In this document: in pieces, positions 1 to 8,982 of the stretch
Layout: each line of letters begins with the position of its first letter
How positions within the stretch are numbered: the first letter of the stretch is position 1
The notes under the pieces: model-generated
Database searches by the model: none
Told to the model about the DNA's origin: nothing
The model's input: only the letters and a program-made list of their open reading frames with translations
Made by a program: the position numbers and the translations under genes
DNA from: an uncultured Spirochaetota bacterium
GTDB taxonomy: Bacteria > Spirochaetota > Spirochaetia > JAFGXN01
Assembly (NCBI GenBank): GCA_944390005.1
Contig: CALXOJ010000007.1
Span: forward strand, 1 to 64,000
Direction of reading: 5' to 3'
DNA: 64,000 bases

Positions 1-252
1 TGGAAGTTGTCCGACTTCGGTTGGAAGTTGTCCGACTTCGGTTGGAAGTTGTCCGACTTCGGTTGGAAGTTGTCCGAGTTTGGCTGGAAGTTCTCCGAGT
101 TTGGTTGGGAGTTCTCCGAGTTTGGTTGGAAGTTCTCCGAGTTTGGTTGGAAGTTGTCCGAATTCGATTGGGAGTTCTCCGAGTTTGGTTGGGAGTTCTC
201 CGAGTTTGGTTGAGAGTCTTCCGCACTCGATTGAGAGTTATCCGAATTTGGT
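1..252. repeat. Tandem 21-bp repeat, twelve units, coding for a heptapeptide tail
   Basis: Twelve head-to-tail 21-bp units run from the window edge to about 252. The first three units (1-63) are identical and the later ones diverge gradually, especially 211-252. Read on the minus strand in the protease frame they encode the hydrophilic heptad Q-P-N-S-E-N-S/F. Because 21 is divisible by three, unit gain or loss keeps the frame and changes only tail length. The array continues beyond the window, so the true copy number is unknown. Confidence 0.95.
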
Positions 253-2270
253 TGCGGTTTTTCGGTTACAGGAGGCGGATTGAGAATTTCCGACATCCGA
301 AAGTCGTTGATTCTCAAATTTTTGCGAATGTTGACCGATTCGGCTTTCAGCGTCTCTTTGCGAGCGGCAACCGACGATCCGACAGCCGCCGCATAAAGCA
401 TATTCGGATCGGCTCCTGTAATGATTTGATAAACCTGATGATAATTTCCGGAAGAGTGAATTTCTCCGTTAAACGGCTCCTCCTTGTTCTTCATCTTCTC
501 CCAGATGAATCGAGCCGACGGATCGGCGCCTTCCCCCGGATTGAAGATGCGGTTGACGGAAACAGTTCCCGAATCGCTCATATTTTCCTGCAGCAAGAAC
601 CCTTTGACGACCCAATCCAACTCACCGGAACGAAGTTTCTCAAATCCGGGCAGAACCGTCAGCAAACTCTGACTGCTCCAATTAAAAGCCGATCCTGCAT
701 AACGGAGCGCTGCCGGACCGCACTTCAGGTCAACGCCGTTCGGCAGTGCTGCGACCGCAACATCGGCAGCCGTCGGCGGCACCAAATCTTTCAGCTTCAG
801 AAATCGCTCCCACTGCAGAAAGGTTCCTCTATACGAAAGGTGAACGTAATCGGCCATCAGCTTAAAATCGCGTAAATGCCCCGTTCGAACCGCATCGGTA
901 GTATCCATTTGAATCATCAGAGCTGCGCCTTCAGGCGTCGGTGTCGCGAAAAAAAGCACTTTAGCGTCGTTAAATCCGATATTGTAATCGGCGATAATCC
1001 ACTTTCGTTTATAGGCATCAGTGTAAAGCGAAAATTTATCGGCCTTTCCGAGAGAAGTGATTCTCACCCGTTCGGAGGCAAAATTGCGGTAGCGGTAAAT
1101 CGGGAACCCTTTCAGAATCTCCTCACCCATGAATCGGGAATCGGAGAAAAAACGTTCGGCATCCAATCCGTCCGGAAAGACAAACGACGCCAACGTAAAA
1201 CCGCCCAAAACGCCGTAGGTCCAACTTCCGTTGCCGTCAACGCGCGTCTCCTGCAGCTGCTGCGGACGGAAAAGTCCCCAGCGGCCATCCGGTCCCTGTC
1301 CGACCATATGCGGAAGCGTTGTCTGAAAAACCCCGCTCAAAACGGTTTCAGAACCTTCTCCTTTCGGAAATCCCTTCTCCTTCCACTCTCTTTTGATTTC
1401 GGCGACCAAACGCCCCGTCCAACGATCGTAGGCGGCAAACATTTCGGCGCTCAGCTGCTGCAAATTGAGCGGCAGTTCAACGGAGTGAGAAAAAATACCG
1501 CGTTTGAAGTAATCGAAAAAAATGGGAACGGAGTATTTCAGCTTCATGTAGGCGGCCGCTGTGTTTTCGGGCGCGTTGAGATACTCGGAAATCGGCAGCG
1601 CATAGTTGAGATTTTCGTTCTGACTTTTCATTGTAATGATACCGATGACTTCACCGCTGTGATTGATCAACGGTCCGCCGCTGTTTCCCGGACTGGCAGC
1701 CGCCGAAAAGCGGATCCAATCCCACTCCCCCTCCTCCATTTCCGGTGTATAACTGGTTAAAAGTCCGTCGCGGATGACGATGCCCTCTCCGTAAGCGTTG
1801 CCGACGGCGTAAACCCGCTCATTGAGCGTTGTCTGAGTTTGAACGTCCAACCCGCGGTGTTCGGGCAATCCTTCCGCTTTAAAAGAGATGAAATCACGAT
1901 AGTTGGAGTATTTATATACATCCGTAATTTTATACAGATTCTTTGCTCCATCGCGCAAATAATAATTTTTGTTTTGAGAAAGATTGATAACAGAAAAAAC
2001 GTGAGCAGCTGAAACAATCTCTCCCGTAGAAATACGGAATGCGGTACCGATGGAGAGGTATTGATCGGTTCTCACTGCATAGGGAACAGTGTCCCAAGGC
2101 AAATCCCGCTCATATTTGATTTGCGGATCTTCGTTTCGGGGAACAACAACTTCAAAAACCGCCGCCTCCAATGCCCTGATCACATCAACTGAAACCGCCG
2201 TCGACTGTGCCGTTGCCGCCGGCGCGAAAGCGCAGACCATCCAAGCGATCAATAAAATTCGATTTTTCAT
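1..2270 (-). CDS. Secreted trypsin-like serine protease with heptapeptide-repeat tail (3' end outside window)
   Basis: This open frame starts at ATG 2270 and runs off the left edge with no stop, giving at least 756 codons. Residues 1-22 form a signal peptide (KNRILLIAWM, then APAATAQS). A chymotrypsin-fold protease domain follows: His in AAHVF, a candidate Asp in YRDFISF, and the serine motif GNSGGPL with the usual following strand GEVIGIIT. After it come about 400 residues I cannot assign, then the Q-P-N-S-E-N repeat tail. The start lies 10 bp after nadB, and its Shine-Dalgarno (GAGG) overlaps the nadB stop, so it is the last visible gene of the nad operon. It probably acts in the periplasm or at the surface; the substrate is unknown. 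The fold is secure; the role is not. Confidence 0.85.
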   Translation of the reverse strand, partial: MKNRILLIAWMVCAFAPAATAQSTAVSVDVIRALEAAVFEVVVPRNEDPQIKYERDLPWDTVPYAVRTDQYLSIGTAFRISTGEIVSAAHVFSVINLSQNKNYYLRDGAKNLYKITDVYKYSNYRDFISFKAEGLPEHRGLDVQTQTTLNERVYAVGNAYGEGIVIRDGLLTSYTPEMEEGEWDWIRFSAAASPGNSGGPLINHSGEVIGIITMKSQNENLNYALPISEYLNAPENTAAAYMKLKYSVPIFFDYFKRGIFSHSVELPLNLQQLSAEMFAAYDRWTGRLVAEIKREWKEKGFPKGEGSETVLSGVFQTTLPHMVGQGPDGRWGLFRPQQLQETRVDGNGSWTYGVLGGFTLASFVFPDGLDAERFFSDSRFMGEEILKGFPIYRYRNFASERVRITSLGKADKFSLYTDAYKRKWIIADYNIGFNDAKVLFFATPTPEGAALMIQMDTTDAVRTGHLRDFKLMADYVHLSYRGTFLQWERFLKLKDLVPPTAADVAVAALPNGVDLKCGPAALRYAGSAFNWSSQSLLTVLPGFEKLRSGELDWVVKGFLLQENMSDSGTVSVNRIFNPGEGADPSARFIWEKMKNKEEPFNGEIHSSGNYHQVYQIITGADPNMLYAAAVGSSVAARKETLKAESVNIRKNLRINDFRMSEILNPPPVTEKPQPNSDNSQSSAEDSQPNSENSQPNSENSQSNSDNFQPNSENFQPNSENSQPNSENFQPNSDNFQPKSDNFQPKSDNFQPKSDNF

Positions 2271-2280
2271 ACAGTTATCC

Positions 2281-3849
2281 TCAATTTTTGCGGTAATGGC
2301 AGCCGATCGACTTGACATTGTGCAGAGCCGATTCCGCAATTACCTGAGAAACAACGGCCGCATTGCGCAATTCAATAATATCGCGCGTCAGAGCCGCTTC
2401 TTTGTAAAACTCCATCACCCGTCTGAAAAAATATCCCAAATCGGAACGGGCTCGCGTCAGACCTTTCTCCGTACGGACAATGCCGACATAATTCCACATC
2501 GTTTGCTTGATCGTTGTCCAATCCTGCTTGATGAGCATCGGATCGAAGTGAACGTTTTGCCGGCGAGGACGCTTCCAGTCGGGGATCGAATTGAAACGCT
2601 TGCTGTCAATTTCGTCAAGAGATTCGGCAATCGATTCCGCCGCGCTCTTTCCCCATAAAACCGCCTCCAGAAGTGAAGTCGAAGCAAGGCGGTTGGCGCC
2701 GTGAAGCCCCGTACAGCTGACCTCACCGACAGCATAAAGTCTCTTCACCGCTGTTCGCCCGTGCGTATCGACTTTGATTCCTCCGCAAAAATAATGCGCT
2801 CCCGGAACGACAGGAATCGGATCTTTTGTGATATCGATACCGGCTAACAGACAGTTTTTGAAAATTTTCGAAAATCGCTCCTGCAGCGGTTCGCGGCCGC
2901 TGTAATAGGAAGCCAAATCCAAAAACATATACTCTTTTTTATCGGCGTTCATCTTATCGAAAATCGCGCGGGAAACGATATCCCTCGGAGCTAAATCCCG
3001 CTGCGGGGAATAGTCTTTCATGAACTCGTATCCGTTGTGATCTTTCAGACGGGCTCCTTCGCCGCGCAGCGACTCGGAGATCAAAAAACGGCGCACGTCG
3101 CGGTGAAAAAGCATCGTCGGATGAAACTGTATAAATTCAGCATTGATGATGGGAGCCCCTGCCCGATAAGCCATACTCAGACCGTCTCCCGTTGCGCTTG
3201 TCGGATTTGTCGTGTATTGATACAGATTGCCGACGCCTCCGGTTGCCAACACGACCGCATCGCCGAAAAGAGTTCTGACCTCGCCGCTTCGGTTCTCGAG
3301 AGCGTAAACGCCGAAAATCTCCCGCCGTTTGTAAATTTCCTGCGGATCGGTTGAATGGTGGTTGTTGGAAATCAAATCAACAGCGGTAAAATCTTCGTAA
3401 AAATCGACTCCTGTTGTTTTGACATACTGAAACAACGTCTGTTCGATAGATTCTCCTGTCAAATCGCGGTAATGAGCGATGCGTCGGATGGAGTGAGCCG
3501 CCTCTTCCGTAAAATCGATCTCTCCGCTTTCATTTCGAGAAAACTCGACGCCCGCTTTGTCGATCAAAAAATCAAAAACGATTTTCGGTCCGTTTTCGGA
3601 AAAAAAGACGACAGCTTCGCGGTTATTGTAACGGCATCCGGCATTTTCAATGTCCTCCGCCAACAATTTCGGATCGTCCTTCGGGTTGTAGGCGATGATT
3701 CCGCCTTGAGCACAGAACGAATTGGACTGCGACAGATCTCCGGTTTTTGAAAGCACGGCGACAGTCAGTCCCTTCATTCTTAAATGCGCGGCACAAGAGA
3801 GACCGGCCGCCCCGCAGCCGATAATGATGGCGTTGTAGCGCTTTCTCAT
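2281..3849 (-). CDS. nadB: L-aspartate oxidase
   Basis: This FAD enzyme oxidises L-aspartate to iminoaspartate, the first step of de novo NAD synthesis. The 522-residue protein opens with the dinucleotide-binding GCGAAGLSCAAHL motif. It also shows the succinate dehydrogenase/fumarate reductase-type SFCAQGGI segment, VLATGGVG, the active-site region FIQFHPTML, and GAHYFCGGI with ARG-rich ESLRGEGARL. Length is typical of NadB. Its ATG overlaps the nadA stop by 4 bp, indicating translational coupling in nadC-nadA-nadB. Iminoaspartate passes directly to NadA. Nothing unusual is visible. Confidence 0.97.
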   Translation of the reverse strand: MRKRYNAIIIGCGAAGLSCAAHLRMKGLTVAVLSKTGDLSQSNSFCAQGGIIAYNPKDDPKLLAEDIENAGCRYNNREAVVFFSENGPKIVFDFLIDKAGVEFSRNESGEIDFTEEAAHSIRRIAHYRDLTGESIEQTLFQYVKTTGVDFYEDFTAVDLISNNHHSTDPQEIYKRREIFGVYALENRSGEVRTLFGDAVVLATGGVGNLYQYTTNPTSATGDGLSMAYRAGAPIINAEFIQFHPTMLFHRDVRRFLISESLRGEGARLKDHNGYEFMKDYSPQRDLAPRDIVSRAIFDKMNADKKEYMFLDLASYYSGREPLQERFSKIFKNCLLAGIDITKDPIPVVPGAHYFCGGIKVDTHGRTAVKRLYAVGEVSCTGLHGANRLASTSLLEAVLWGKSAAESIAESLDEIDSKRFNSIPDWKRPRRQNVHFDPMLIKQDWTTIKQTMWNYVGIVRTEKGLTRARSDLGYFFRRVMEFYKEAALTRDIIELRNAAVVSQVIAESALHNVKSIGCHYRKN

Positions 3850-4895
3850 ACATTCGCCTCGGTAACGGATACCATTCGCTCCAACGCTTTACGCGCGTCG
3901 GCTGCCGTCTGCGGATCAACCGTCACTTCGTTGACGGCAGATGTTCCCCCTCTGATAATTCCGTCAATTTCTCTCAACACCGCAGCCAATTTTTCCGGAG
4001 TGATTTTATTCATGTCGGCGCATGGATACGAAGCCAGCGGCAGAACGGTTTTATCCGGACAGTCGAAAGAAAGCCGTTCGACAAAGCTCGATTCGGTACC
4101 GACACCCCAAACCGTTCCCGGCGCCGCCTCTTTCACCGTCCGCAGCAGAAATTCGGTCGATCCGAAACCGTCTGCACTGTGAACAACTTCATAATTGCAC
4201 TCCGGATGAACAATGACCGAAATTCCCGGATGTTCCCTTCTGATTGCTTTGACTTGATCCTCTGTAAAACGGTTGTGAATCGGACAGTACCCCTCCCAAA
4301 GGAACACTTTTGCCTGTTGTGCGTCGCCGTCAATGTTCATATCCGATCCGATCCGAGCTATATCGGAATTCTCCGTCAAGCCGCAGCCGACAGCGGTGTT
4401 GAATCCGAGTCGGGAATCAGGGGCAAATAATACCGGCGCTCCTGTTTTTAAAAAGTGTCTGAGAATTTTTTCCGCATTTGAGCTGGTACAGACAGAGCCG
4501 CCGGCGCGTCCGCAAACTGCCTTTACGGCGGCCGTCGAGTTCATATAAACAACGGGAACCGCCTCCTTTCCGCACGCTTCCCGAATACAATCGAGAGCCT
4601 TTGAAAGCTGCCGCTCATCGATCATGTCGGCCATCGGACAACCTGCGGAACGATCGGGAATGAACACCCGCTGGCGGCCGTCTGCCATGACAGCGGCGCT
4701 TTCGGCCATGAAAAGAACGCCGCACATAACGATGAAGTCAGCCTGTCCGGCGGCACAGTCGACAGCCAGCCGGTAAGAATCTCCGACAGAATCGGCATAT
4801 TTGACGATTTCCGGCCTCTGATAGTGGTGGGCGGCAATCGCAATGCGGGAACGGTGTTTGGCAATCAGCGCGCGGATTTCTTCGTCCGGACTCAT
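3846..4895 (-). CDS. nadA: Quinolinate synthase
   Basis: NadA condenses iminoaspartate with dihydroxyacetone phosphate to quinolinate using an oxygen-sensitive [4Fe-4S] cluster. The 349-residue protein has the typical AAHHYQRPEI N-terminus, the VGDSYRLA segment and cysteines in the FIVMCGVLFMAE, GSVCTSSNA and SYPCADMNKI contexts, which are the places of cluster ligands in the family. HPEC and GTESSFVERL are also family signatures. It overlaps nadC upstream and nadB downstream by 4 bp each, so all three should be made together. Confidence 0.97.
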   Translation of the reverse strand: MSPDEEIRALIAKHRSRIAIAAHHYQRPEIVKYADSVGDSYRLAVDCAAGQADFIVMCGVLFMAESAAVMADGRQRVFIPDRSAGCPMADMIDERQLSKALDCIREACGKEAVPVVYMNSTAAVKAVCGRAGGSVCTSSNAEKILRHFLKTGAPVLFAPDSRLGFNTAVGCGLTENSDIARIGSDMNIDGDAQQAKVFLWEGYCPIHNRFTEDQVKAIRREHPGISVIVHPECNYEVVHSADGFGSTEFLLRTVKEAAPGTVWGVGTESSFVERLSFDCPDKTVLPLASYPCADMNKITPEKLAAVLREIDGIIRGGTSAVNEVTVDPQTAADARKALERMVSVTEANV

Positions 4896-5749
4896 TGTTT
4901 CGACTCCCCGCGGTTTTTTCTCAGCGAAAAATCGAACGCCTCAACCGAATGCGTCAGCTCTCCGAACGAGACAAAATCCACTCCCGTCTCTCTGACAGAA
5001 GCCAATCGATCGAGATTCATATTCCCGGACGCTTCGGTTTCACAGCTGCCGCCAACCAACGCCGCCGCCGCTTTCATTTCGTCGTCGCTCATATTATCAA
5101 ACATAATGCGGTCAACCCGGCACGCCAACGCTTCCTTCACTTCATCCGCGTTGCGAACTTCGACCTCAACCGCATACCGGTCGCCCCATTTGGCGCGCAC
5201 CTTTTCGACGGCGGCGGACAATCCCCCGGCCGCATCTTGATGGTTGTCTTTGATCAGCACCATATCAAACAGCCCGATGCGGTGATTTTCGCCTCCGCCG
5301 CACTTGACCGCATACTTTTGCAGCAGCCGGTAACCGGGCAGCGTTTTCCGCGTATCAAGAATCCGCACTTTTCCTTCGGCGGCCTTCACCAGCCGAGCCG
5401 TCTTTGTTGCAACGGCGGAAAGATGACTTAAAAAATTGATTGCGGTGCGTTCGCCTTGAAGAATCGAAAGAACCTTCCCGGAGACGTCGGCAACACAATC
5501 GCCCTTCTTAAGCGCATCCCCATCGGAAAAATGAAAACTTACGTTTACGGAAGGATCCACCTTCGCCATCACTTTTTCAAAGAGGCGGCGGCCGCACAGA
5601 ACTCCTTCCGATTTGGAAATTAAATAAAATTCATCGGTTTCGTCGGAAAAGACAGCGGATGAAGTCACATCGCCGACGCCGTCCAAATCTTCCAACAACG
5701 CCATTTCGATTAAAATATCCTCATTGGAGGAAATCACATTTTCTTTCAT
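4892..5749 (-). CDS. nadC: Nicotinate-nucleotide pyrophosphorylase (carboxylating)
   Basis: NadC converts quinolinate and PRPP to nicotinate mononucleotide and CO2. The 285-residue protein shows GERTAINFLSHLSAVAT, ILDTRKTLPGYR and KCGGGENHRIGLFDMVLIKDNH, all diagnostic of the family. It is the first gene of the nad operon. The ATG at 5749 has no Shine-Dalgarno; instead a TATAAT box ends 8 bases upstream, so its mRNA probably begins at or beside the start codon. NaMN made here leads to nicotinate adenine dinucleotide, the substrate of LarB encoded at 53 kb. Confidence 0.97.
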   Translation of the reverse strand: MKENVISSNEDILIEMALLEDLDGVGDVTSSAVFSDETDEFYLISKSEGVLCGRRLFEKVMAKVDPSVNVSFHFSDGDALKKGDCVADVSGKVLSILQGERTAINFLSHLSAVATKTARLVKAAEGKVRILDTRKTLPGYRLLQKYAVKCGGGENHRIGLFDMVLIKDNHQDAAGGLSAAVEKVRAKWGDRYAVEVEVRNADEVKEALACRVDRIMFDNMSDDEMKAAAALVGGSCETEASGNMNLDRLASVRETGVDFVSFGELTHSVEAFDFSLRKNRGESKQ

Positions 5750-5757
5750 ATTATTTT

Positions 5758-5786
5758 ATTATACAAGAAAAAAGAGGGAAAATCAA
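5758..5786 (-). promoter_or_regulatory. nad operon promoter, near-leaderless
   Basis: On the minus strand TTGATT (5781-5786), a 17-bp spacer and TATAAT (5758-5763) form a strong sigma-70 promoter. Only 8 bases separate the -10 box from the nadC ATG, leaving no room for a ribosome-binding site or a riboswitch. Confidence 0.75.
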
Positions 5787-5794
5787 TCACCTTT

Positions 5795-7381
5795 TCAGAT
5801 AACGATTTCTACCCCCCCCCCCCCGTCATCGGAATTTTTCTTAAAATTTTTCTCTCGGTACATATTTGTGTCGGCTTGATTCATGAGTTCAGCAAAATCC
5901 TGTTCGCTGCTGATGGTGCCGGCGGCGGTACCGATGGAAAATCCGCAGCGAATTCCTGGAAAATTCGGTAATTTTAAATTTTTTCGAATTCTTTTCCGCA
6001 GTGATTTGACCATTTCTCCTTCGGAAGAGTCCATTAAGACCACCAGAAATTCGTCGCCGCCAATTCTGAAGATCAAATCCGGTTTACGAACGCTGGAAAA
6101 AAGAGCGTCTACGCATGCTTTAATGTATTGATCACCGGCTGTATGTCCGAAAATATCATTAACGGCCTTTAAATTATCGATATCGCACATCATGATGACA
6201 ACGAACGGCTTTTTCTCGATAACTGCGTTTTCCTTAAGCCGCAGATAATGGCGGTTGTAAGCACCGGTCAGCGTGTCTTTGAACGCAGAATCTTCCATCA
6301 TCACCAAAAGTTGTCCGACACGGGAGATGTCGTTCAGCATATAAATAAAACCGATAAACCGCTTCCGTTTATCAAAAAGCCGCCTGACTTCAACATAATG
6401 AAGAGTATCGCCGTCGACCCCTTCAATTAAGTAAAAATTTTCAAGATCGGAGTCGTCTTTCCGCTCCCCAAAAGCAATTTCCTTTTTACGGAAATACTGT
6501 GCTAAATCATAAATTGAGAACATTCCTTCTTTTGACAACAACCCTTTTCTCTTTAAAAGCGCAGTCGTCGCCGCATTCATGTAAACAACGGTTCGTTTTT
6601 TGTCGGTAATCATCACCGGAACAGGAAAAATATCGCTGCCGTGTTTGGAGGCGGAGAGAATCAGTTCTTCCACACGGTCAAAATAAACTGCCATCCAGAT
6701 GAATACGCCGCACAGAAAATGTGTGATTCCGCCGCAGGCAAACAAAAGCTCCGGTGAAAAGCCCGGAAAAATCGTCGAAATTATATTTTGAGTAAATAGG
6801 AACACAACAGCCGCAATCAGCATTGCCACCGTCTTTTTATTAGGCGTCGATTTTCTGAAAAGCTTAATCAGCAGAAAAACCGTTCCCGCAACGGTCGCCA
6901 CATATCCGTAAATAAGATGAACATAGTACCACGGTCCGTAAAATTCAGGAATTCGCATCCCGAAGCGACTGATAAAAACGTATTCGTAAGAGAACATAAA
7001 CGGATAAAACGGATACAAAAGCGAAAACAGCGTTGTCGCAAAAGACATGATCATAAACGGTGCTAAAAACCGGTTGCTGCCGACAGTCGGCCACGTGTAA
7101 CACAAGGCAAAAGAAAACCAAAATGTGACGGTAAATGAATTAGCAGAAAAAATAAGGGAATTATAAAACGCCGCCGTTTCAGGAACGGAGGTCAGCGTGT
7201 AAGCAAGATAAGATAAATTCCACAGTCCGAAAAAACAGGTAAAAAGCTGAAGATACCGATAAATTCTGCCGTGTTCGCGGTACCGTTCACAGAGAAAAAA
7301 GACGCCGAATGCGACCATCGCCGCCAATACTCTGCCGATGATTCCGATTAAGTACGACATACTCGGGACGACATCAATCAC
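5795..7381 (-). CDS. Membrane-bound diguanylate cyclase (7TM-PAS-GGDEF)
   Basis: This enzyme likely makes cyclic-di-GMP. Seven hydrophobic segments fill roughly residues 10-235, as in the 7TM sensor regions of histidine kinases. A PAS-like domain follows (about 250-365), then a GGDEF domain (about 370-520) with the intact signature RIGGDEFLVV and the family start DTLTGAYNRHYL. The GTG start overlaps the sbcB stop in a GTGA, preceded by a G-rich Shine-Dalgarno; ATG 7360 is an alternative. The last residues are GGGGVEIVI, the glycines being encoded by 13 consecutive G on the coding strand. Losing or gaining one G would end the protein at once or swap its last residues, so C-terminal variants are expected. 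Confidence 0.9.
   Translation of the reverse strand: MIDVVPSMSYLIGIIGRVLAAMVAFGVFFLCERYREHGRIYRYLQLFTCFFGLWNLSYLAYTLTSVPETAAFYNSLIFSANSFTVTFWFSFALCYTWPTVGSNRFLAPFMIMSFATTLFSLLYPFYPFMFSYEYVFISRFGMRIPEFYGPWYYVHLIYGYVATVAGTVFLLIKLFRKSTPNKKTVAMLIAAVVFLFTQNIISTIFPGFSPELLFACGGITHFLCGVFIWMAVYFDRVEELILSASKHGSDIFPVPVMITDKKRTVVYMNAATTALLKRKGLLSKEGMFSIYDLAQYFRKKEIAFGERKDDSDLENFYLIEGVDGDTLHYVEVRRLFDKRKRFIGFIYMLNDISRVGQLLVMMEDSAFKDTLTGAYNRHYLRLKENAVIEKKPFVVIMMCDIDNLKAVNDIFGHTAGDQYIKACVDALFSSVRKPDLIFRIGGDEFLVVLMDSSEGEMVKSLRKRIRKNLKLPNFPGIRCGFSIGTAAGTISSEQDFAELMNQADTNMYREKNFKKNSDDGGGGVEIVI
5812..5824. repeat. C13/G13 homopolymer at the end of the diguanylate cyclase gene
   Basis: Thirteen consecutive C on the plus strand encode the GGGG near the C-terminus of the cyclase. 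With 12 G the frame hits TAG directly after the tract; with 14 G it runs on for about eight different residues. Confidence 0.95.
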
Positions 7382-8904
7382 GACTGCGCCCCCCGATCGA
7401 TGTTTTTTCCAAGAATTTCCCTCTCAAGACGGAGTCCGTAGTCGCGCAGCTCTTTAAGAATCACTTTGTCTTTCGCGAGAGTTTCGCGGCTGGCAAGCCG
7501 CTCCTCAATTTTTCTCATGTAAAACGAAAAATTGATTAAATGATCCTGCGGCGGAACCAGCAGCCGCTGCGCGCAGAAACTTTTCCACTTGGCGCGGGTC
7601 TGATCATCCAACGAACCGTAATGATTGCGGCAGACAAATCGAAACACCATTTCATTCAGCCGCGGGTCCTCGAAATCGAAGCGGGTTGTCAGCATCTCTT
7701 CAGCCGAAAGCATCAGTGCGCGGTGCATTCTCTCCTTGTCGGCGTCGGAGAAAAAACCGGAGTAAATCATTAAATCCGGATCATTGGTCGGAGCGGCGGA
7801 ACTGCGTTCAAAAAGACCGCTGTCGACGGGTTCGGAAGCGACGCGTCGATTGTGTTCGAATAAATTGCGGATGCGGGCAAACAAATCGGTCTCCCTCATC
7901 GCCTTACGCAATTCGGCGGCGTTCCTCAGACAAACAGCTTTATCGATTTTCAGCCGTTCAGCCGCTTCTTTTGTCAGCGCCGAAAGCGGTGCAGCCGCCG
8001 GCGCGCGGTTAAAAAAGAATTCTTTTATCGGCAGCCGGAGAGCGTTTTCGGCAGCCAGAATTTCATTGCGCGAGTACAGACGGTGCGCCAATTCATCCTC
8101 GCTCATACTGATGAAATCATCCGGAGCAAAGCGCAAATCATAAACGAGACTGCAGTTTGCCCGCGTCGGATCGGTTGCCAGCGGCAAAACGACGCTTGTC
8201 ATTCCCTCCGGGCGTGAAAAAAGCGGCGAGGTAAAAAGAAACGGTTCTCCTGCCGTGTGAAATTCCTGAACCGTCTTTTTTTTACGCATATTAAATTCGT
8301 AACGGAACAGCTTCGGCTGCTTTTCGAACAGCAGCTTTGCGACGGCGATGGTGGCGTAAACGTCACTGAGGGCGTCGTGGGCATGTTCGTGCGCCAACCC
8401 GTTGGCGGCGGAAAGTTTTTCCAATCGAAAGGTCGGCCGCCCCGTCTCTTCGTCAATCGGCCAGACAATTCCCTCCGGGCGTAAATCATGCGCCATGCGG
8501 ATCAAATCGATGATGTCGTATCGGTAATTGCCGTTTTTGTACTCCCGTTCGTAAGGATCCAGCAGATTGCGGTAAAGCGCATTCCGAATAAATTCGTCGT
8601 CGAATCGAATGTTATTGTATCCGAGAACGGTTGTCCCGGGAACAGAAAAAATTTCATTGATCGTGCGGATAAATTCGTATTCATTAACGCCTTTGCGCAG
8701 CGTTTCATTGGGGGTAATTCCGGTAACCAAACACGCTGCCGGATCCGGCAGATAATCGGGAGTAATTTTGCAATAAAGAACGACAGGATCCTCTATCGGT
8801 TCAAATCGATCATTGGTTCGGATTCCGGCAAACTGTGCAATCCGATCGATGCGCGGGTTCGTACCGAAAGTTTCGAGATCGTACCAAAAAAGAGATTCTC
8901 CCAT
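7378..8904 (-). CDS. sbcB: Exodeoxyribonuclease I
   Basis: ExoI degrades single-stranded DNA 3' to 5' in mismatch repair and recombination. The 508-residue protein begins with the DEDD-family Exo I motif WYDLETFGTNP. It continues with GYNNIRFDDEFIRNALYRN (ExoII) and the AHDALSDVYATI segment (ExoIII), matching E. coli SbcB order and size (475 aa) with a modest extension. Its stop overlaps the diguanylate cyclase start by 4 bp. The ATG is preceded by a -10 box only 6 bases away and no Shine-Dalgarno. Confidence 0.95.
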   Translation of the reverse strand: MGESLFWYDLETFGTNPRIDRIAQFAGIRTNDRFEPIEDPVVLYCKITPDYLPDPAACLVTGITPNETLRKGVNEYEFIRTINEIFSVPGTTVLGYNNIRFDDEFIRNALYRNLLDPYEREYKNGNYRYDIIDLIRMAHDLRPEGIVWPIDEETGRPTFRLEKLSAANGLAHEHAHDALSDVYATIAVAKLLFEKQPKLFRYEFNMRKKKTVQEFHTAGEPFLFTSPLFSRPEGMTSVVLPLATDPTRANCSLVYDLRFAPDDFISMSEDELAHRLYSRNEILAAENALRLPIKEFFFNRAPAAAPLSALTKEAAERLKIDKAVCLRNAAELRKAMRETDLFARIRNLFEHNRRVASEPVDSGLFERSSAAPTNDPDLMIYSGFFSDADKERMHRALMLSAEEMLTTRFDFEDPRLNEMVFRFVCRNHYGSLDDQTRAKWKSFCAQRLLVPPQDHLINFSFYMRKIEERLASRETLAKDKVILKELRDYGLRLEREILGKNIDRGAQS

Positions 8905-8910
8905 ATCGTC

Positions 8911-8939
8911 ATTTTATTAGATATTCGAAAAGATGACAA
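8911..8939 (-). promoter_or_regulatory. sbcB promoter, leaderless
   Basis: On the minus strand TTGTCA (8934-8939), a 17-bp spacer and TAAAAT (8911-8916) lie so that 6 bases separate the -10 box from ATG 8904. Transcription should begin at about the A of the start codon. Confidence 0.7.
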
Positions 8940-8947
8940 GTTTAATA

Positions 8948-8976
8948 TTTACGAAATTTGTTTTTTCAAGTATACT
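8948..8976 (+). promoter_or_regulatory. Promoter of the GH127-like gene, leaderless
   Basis: TTTACG (8948-8953), a 17-bp spacer and TATACT (8971-8976) are followed after 6 bases by ATG 8983. No Shine-Dalgarno is present. The -10 to ATG spacing mirrors that of the divergent sbcB promoter exactly. Confidence 0.65.
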
Positions 8977-8982
8977 CAAAAC

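Noticed and set aside
1-252. Repeat array as a CRISPR
   Set aside because: Units are 21 bp head to tail with no spacers, and they are in frame inside a coding sequence.
7-875. Long plus-strand open frames over the 21-bp repeats and beyond
   Set aside because: They are antisense shadows of the protease gene; repeats without stops stay open in several frames. Only the minus frame has a signal peptide and a protease fold.
8488-8982. N-terminal extension of the GH127-like protein
   Set aside because: This part is antisense to sbcB, and the promoter ends at 8976.
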